Source of the DNA: Synchiropus splendidus
Taxonomy: Eukaryota > Chordata > Actinopteri > Syngnathiformes > Callionymidae
DNA: 64,000 bases
Assembly (NCBI RefSeq): GCF_027744825.2
Contig: NC_071336.1
Span: 12,091,001 to 12,155,000 of the forward strand
Direction of reading: 5' to 3'
A program made the translations under genes and the position numbers. Of this stretch, positions 62,698 through 64,000 are shown piece after piece. The notes beneath the pieces were generated by a model. It had not been told where the DNA came from, ran no database searches, and was given only the letters and a program-made list of their open reading frames with translations. Numbering within the stretch: position 1 is the stretch's first letter; every line of letters starts with the position of its first letter.

Positions 62698-64000
62698 TCA
62701 GTGGATGTTAAAGGACTTCTTGAGACTGTCTTCTGCCTGTTGCTGTGTGATACGCTTCCAACTGTCTGGAATATCAGCAGGCTTGCAGTTATATTCTCCT
62801 GCAAAAGTTTGATTGAACTTCACCATCACATATTTCCAGTAGTCTGAGGCTTGAAGACTCACATCTGGAGCAATTTTCCAGGTTGGAAAGATCTCCTTGT
62901 ATGTTTTGTATGGATGCCACTGACCTTTTGTCTCCTGGCATTGGAAGTGTGCATTACTGATTACTGAGGATGAGCAAATGTCAGTCACCATTTTTTGACT
63001 TTCATGAAAACGATATCTGCCCAGACCCTCCGGCCGATGCAGGGATGCCCAGTGTTCGTCGTGGGCGTGGCCTCCTGCCTCACATGGTGCAGTGCAAAAT
63101 GGACATTGTTCACCACATCCAATGACTTTGGTGAAGAGCTCGTCCTGAGGATTTACAGTGAGACTTTTAAGTCTTGTTTCTATTCCCAGTTTCTTAAATT
63201 CCTCCCTGACCGCTTTGCTGACGTCCTCAAGGCTCTCTGTGAGCCAATGAGCAAACTGTTCCTCATCAGCGTTGTTAAAAATCATGAACTCTCCAAGAGC
63301 AGTCTGGGCCATGACCAGTTTGTCATTGAGCTGAGCATAAATATCTTGAATGAATTCCTTCAAACTCCCCCTCTTCCTTTCTTTGGCTTGCTCTATGGCT
63401 TCCTTGATGCTTTTGATGCTAGAACGGATGAGGCGATCCTCAAACTTCTCCATCGCAGTGGAGGCTGAGAAGTGAGAGACAATATTTTCAAGTATGCAAC
63501 ACTTCACATATTTTTCATAGGAGCCAATGTACTGCAGATACAGTTGAAAGTCCTTCTTGGACAGAAGATCCAGTAAGATCTTGTACTGGAAGGACACGCG
63601 TGTGTGGAACTGCTCCTGAGTCAGCATTTCATCAACGATGTGGACACCCAGAAAGCGGTTGACAAAGTCTTCGATTGCTGGCTTCAGACACTTGTGGGCA
63701 AATTCGTCTGCCTTACTCTGGCACTGGTCTCGCTCATGAAATACATCTTTAAAGTCTGTAAAGAACTTCTCCTTGTTTTTGGCCAGGCATCTGTACGGGT
63801 CATTCAGCTGAATGAAATCTTCATGCATTTTTTGGAATTTCCTGGCCACAACTCCACAGATGTGTTGTTTCAGCGAAACTTCAAACTCAATGCCAGTCTC
63901 CAACTTTTGATTGGCTCTGAGCTGATCATCAATTTTGTGCAATATTTCTTGGATGTATGTGTCATGGTAATTACTCTTCCTGTCCACTTTGTCCTGGGCA
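62698..64000 (-). CDS. Interferon-induced very large GTPase (GVIN/VLIG), C-terminal part
   Basis: This is the C-terminal 434 residues of a GVIN/VLIG-family protein, cut by the right edge. The frame is open to 64000 with no true start, and the GTG near 63985-63987 is only internal. Such giant cytosolic and nuclear GTPases (over 200 kDa) are interferon-induced and expanded in fish, and are usually encoded in one large exon. Visible features are a helical region (KLETGIEFEVSLKQHICGVV..., ARKFQKMHEDFI), then a Cys/His cluster, GEQCPFCTAPCEAGGHAHDE, that probably binds zinc. The end is DYWKYVMVKFNQTFAGEYNC and DIPDSWKRITQQQAEDSL. The GTPase domain lies outside the window. The family call is firm. 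Paralogue identity, and whether the whole gene is intact, cannot be judged. Confidence 0.9.
   Translation of the reverse strand, partial: AQDKVDRKSNYHDTYIQEILHKIDDQLRANQKLETGIEFEVSLKQHICGVVARKFQKMHEDFIQLNDPYRCLAKNKEKFFTDFKDVFHERDQCQSKADEFAHKCLKPAIEDFVNRFLGVHIVDEMLTQEQFHTRVSFQYKILLDLLSKKDFQLYLQYIGSYEKYVKCCILENIVSHFSASTAMEKFEDRLIRSSIKSIKEAIEQAKERKRGSLKEFIQDIYAQLNDKLVMAQTALGEFMIFNNADEEQFAHWLTESLEDVSKAVREEFKKLGIETRLKSLTVNPQDELFTKVIGCGEQCPFCTAPCEAGGHAHDEHWASLHRPEGLGRYRFHESQKMVTDICSSSVISNAHFQCQETKGQWHPYKTYKEIFPTWKIAPDVSLQASDYWKYVMVKFNQTFAGEYNCKPADIPDSWKRITQQQAEDSLKKSFNIH

Noticed and set aside
62995..63468. 157-codon plus-strand open frame
   Set aside because: It is the antisense shadow of the GVIN coding region.

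Overview
The window looks like nuclear DNA from a teleost (ray-finned) fish. It has split vertebrate genes with GT-AG introns, AT-rich intergenic DNA, many CA/TA microsatellites, decayed DNA transposons of types common in fish, and the 3' end of a GVIN-type very large GTPase. All five recognised genes lie on the minus strand, so transcription runs from high to low coordinates. I found no rRNA, tRNA or CRISPR, and no bacterial or viral gene set.

Layout, low to high coordinates. (1) 1-24980: the 5' part of an ephrin-B gene, best read as efnb3. Exon 1 (signal peptide and start of the ectodomain) is at 24844-24980 and exon 2 (most of the receptor-binding domain) at 591-880. They are separated by a single intron of about 24 kb. 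The remaining exons lie beyond the left edge. (2) 24981-28070: GC-rich efnb3 5' region, then intergenic DNA. (3) 28632-36645: wrap53 (TCAB1), ten coding exons giving 543 codons. A probable noncoding first exon and a promoter with two TCGCGAGA elements lie near 37.0-37.2 kb. (4) 38.3-53.7 kb: gigyf1, 23 coding exons at 43343-53699 giving 1056 codons, followed by what is probably a very long 3' UTR. (5) 53.8-60.6 kb: repeat-rich DNA with a possible distal gigyf1 noncoding exon and promoter near 59.4-59.8 kb. (6) 60658-61308: ufsp1, intronless. (7) 62698-64000: the C-terminal 434 residues of a GVIN-family GTPase that runs off the right edge.

The wrap53 and gigyf1 exon chains were built by hand from splice sites. 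Every junction keeps phase, and each chain sums to an exact multiple of three (1632 and 3171 nt), which supports the models strongly. From memory, wrap53-efnb3 corresponds to part of the human TP53-WRAP53-EFNB3 block (17p13.1), and gigyf1 with ufsp1 to the human 7q22.1 block. In this window tp53 is absent beside wrap53 and gigyf1 takes its place.

The genes are not an operon. They serve separate roles: axon guidance and cell contact signalling (efnb3), Cajal-body RNA and telomerase trafficking (wrap53), translational repression with 4EHP (gigyf1), UFM1 maturation (ufsp1) and interferon-induced immunity (gvin). I saw no new multi-gene system. The most unusual items are three consecutive palindromes at 2271-2378, an imperfect 25-bp-stem hairpin at 21479-21535, a hAT-like repeat family with four copies, and a short repeat that places CTCF-like motifs in two wrap53 introns.
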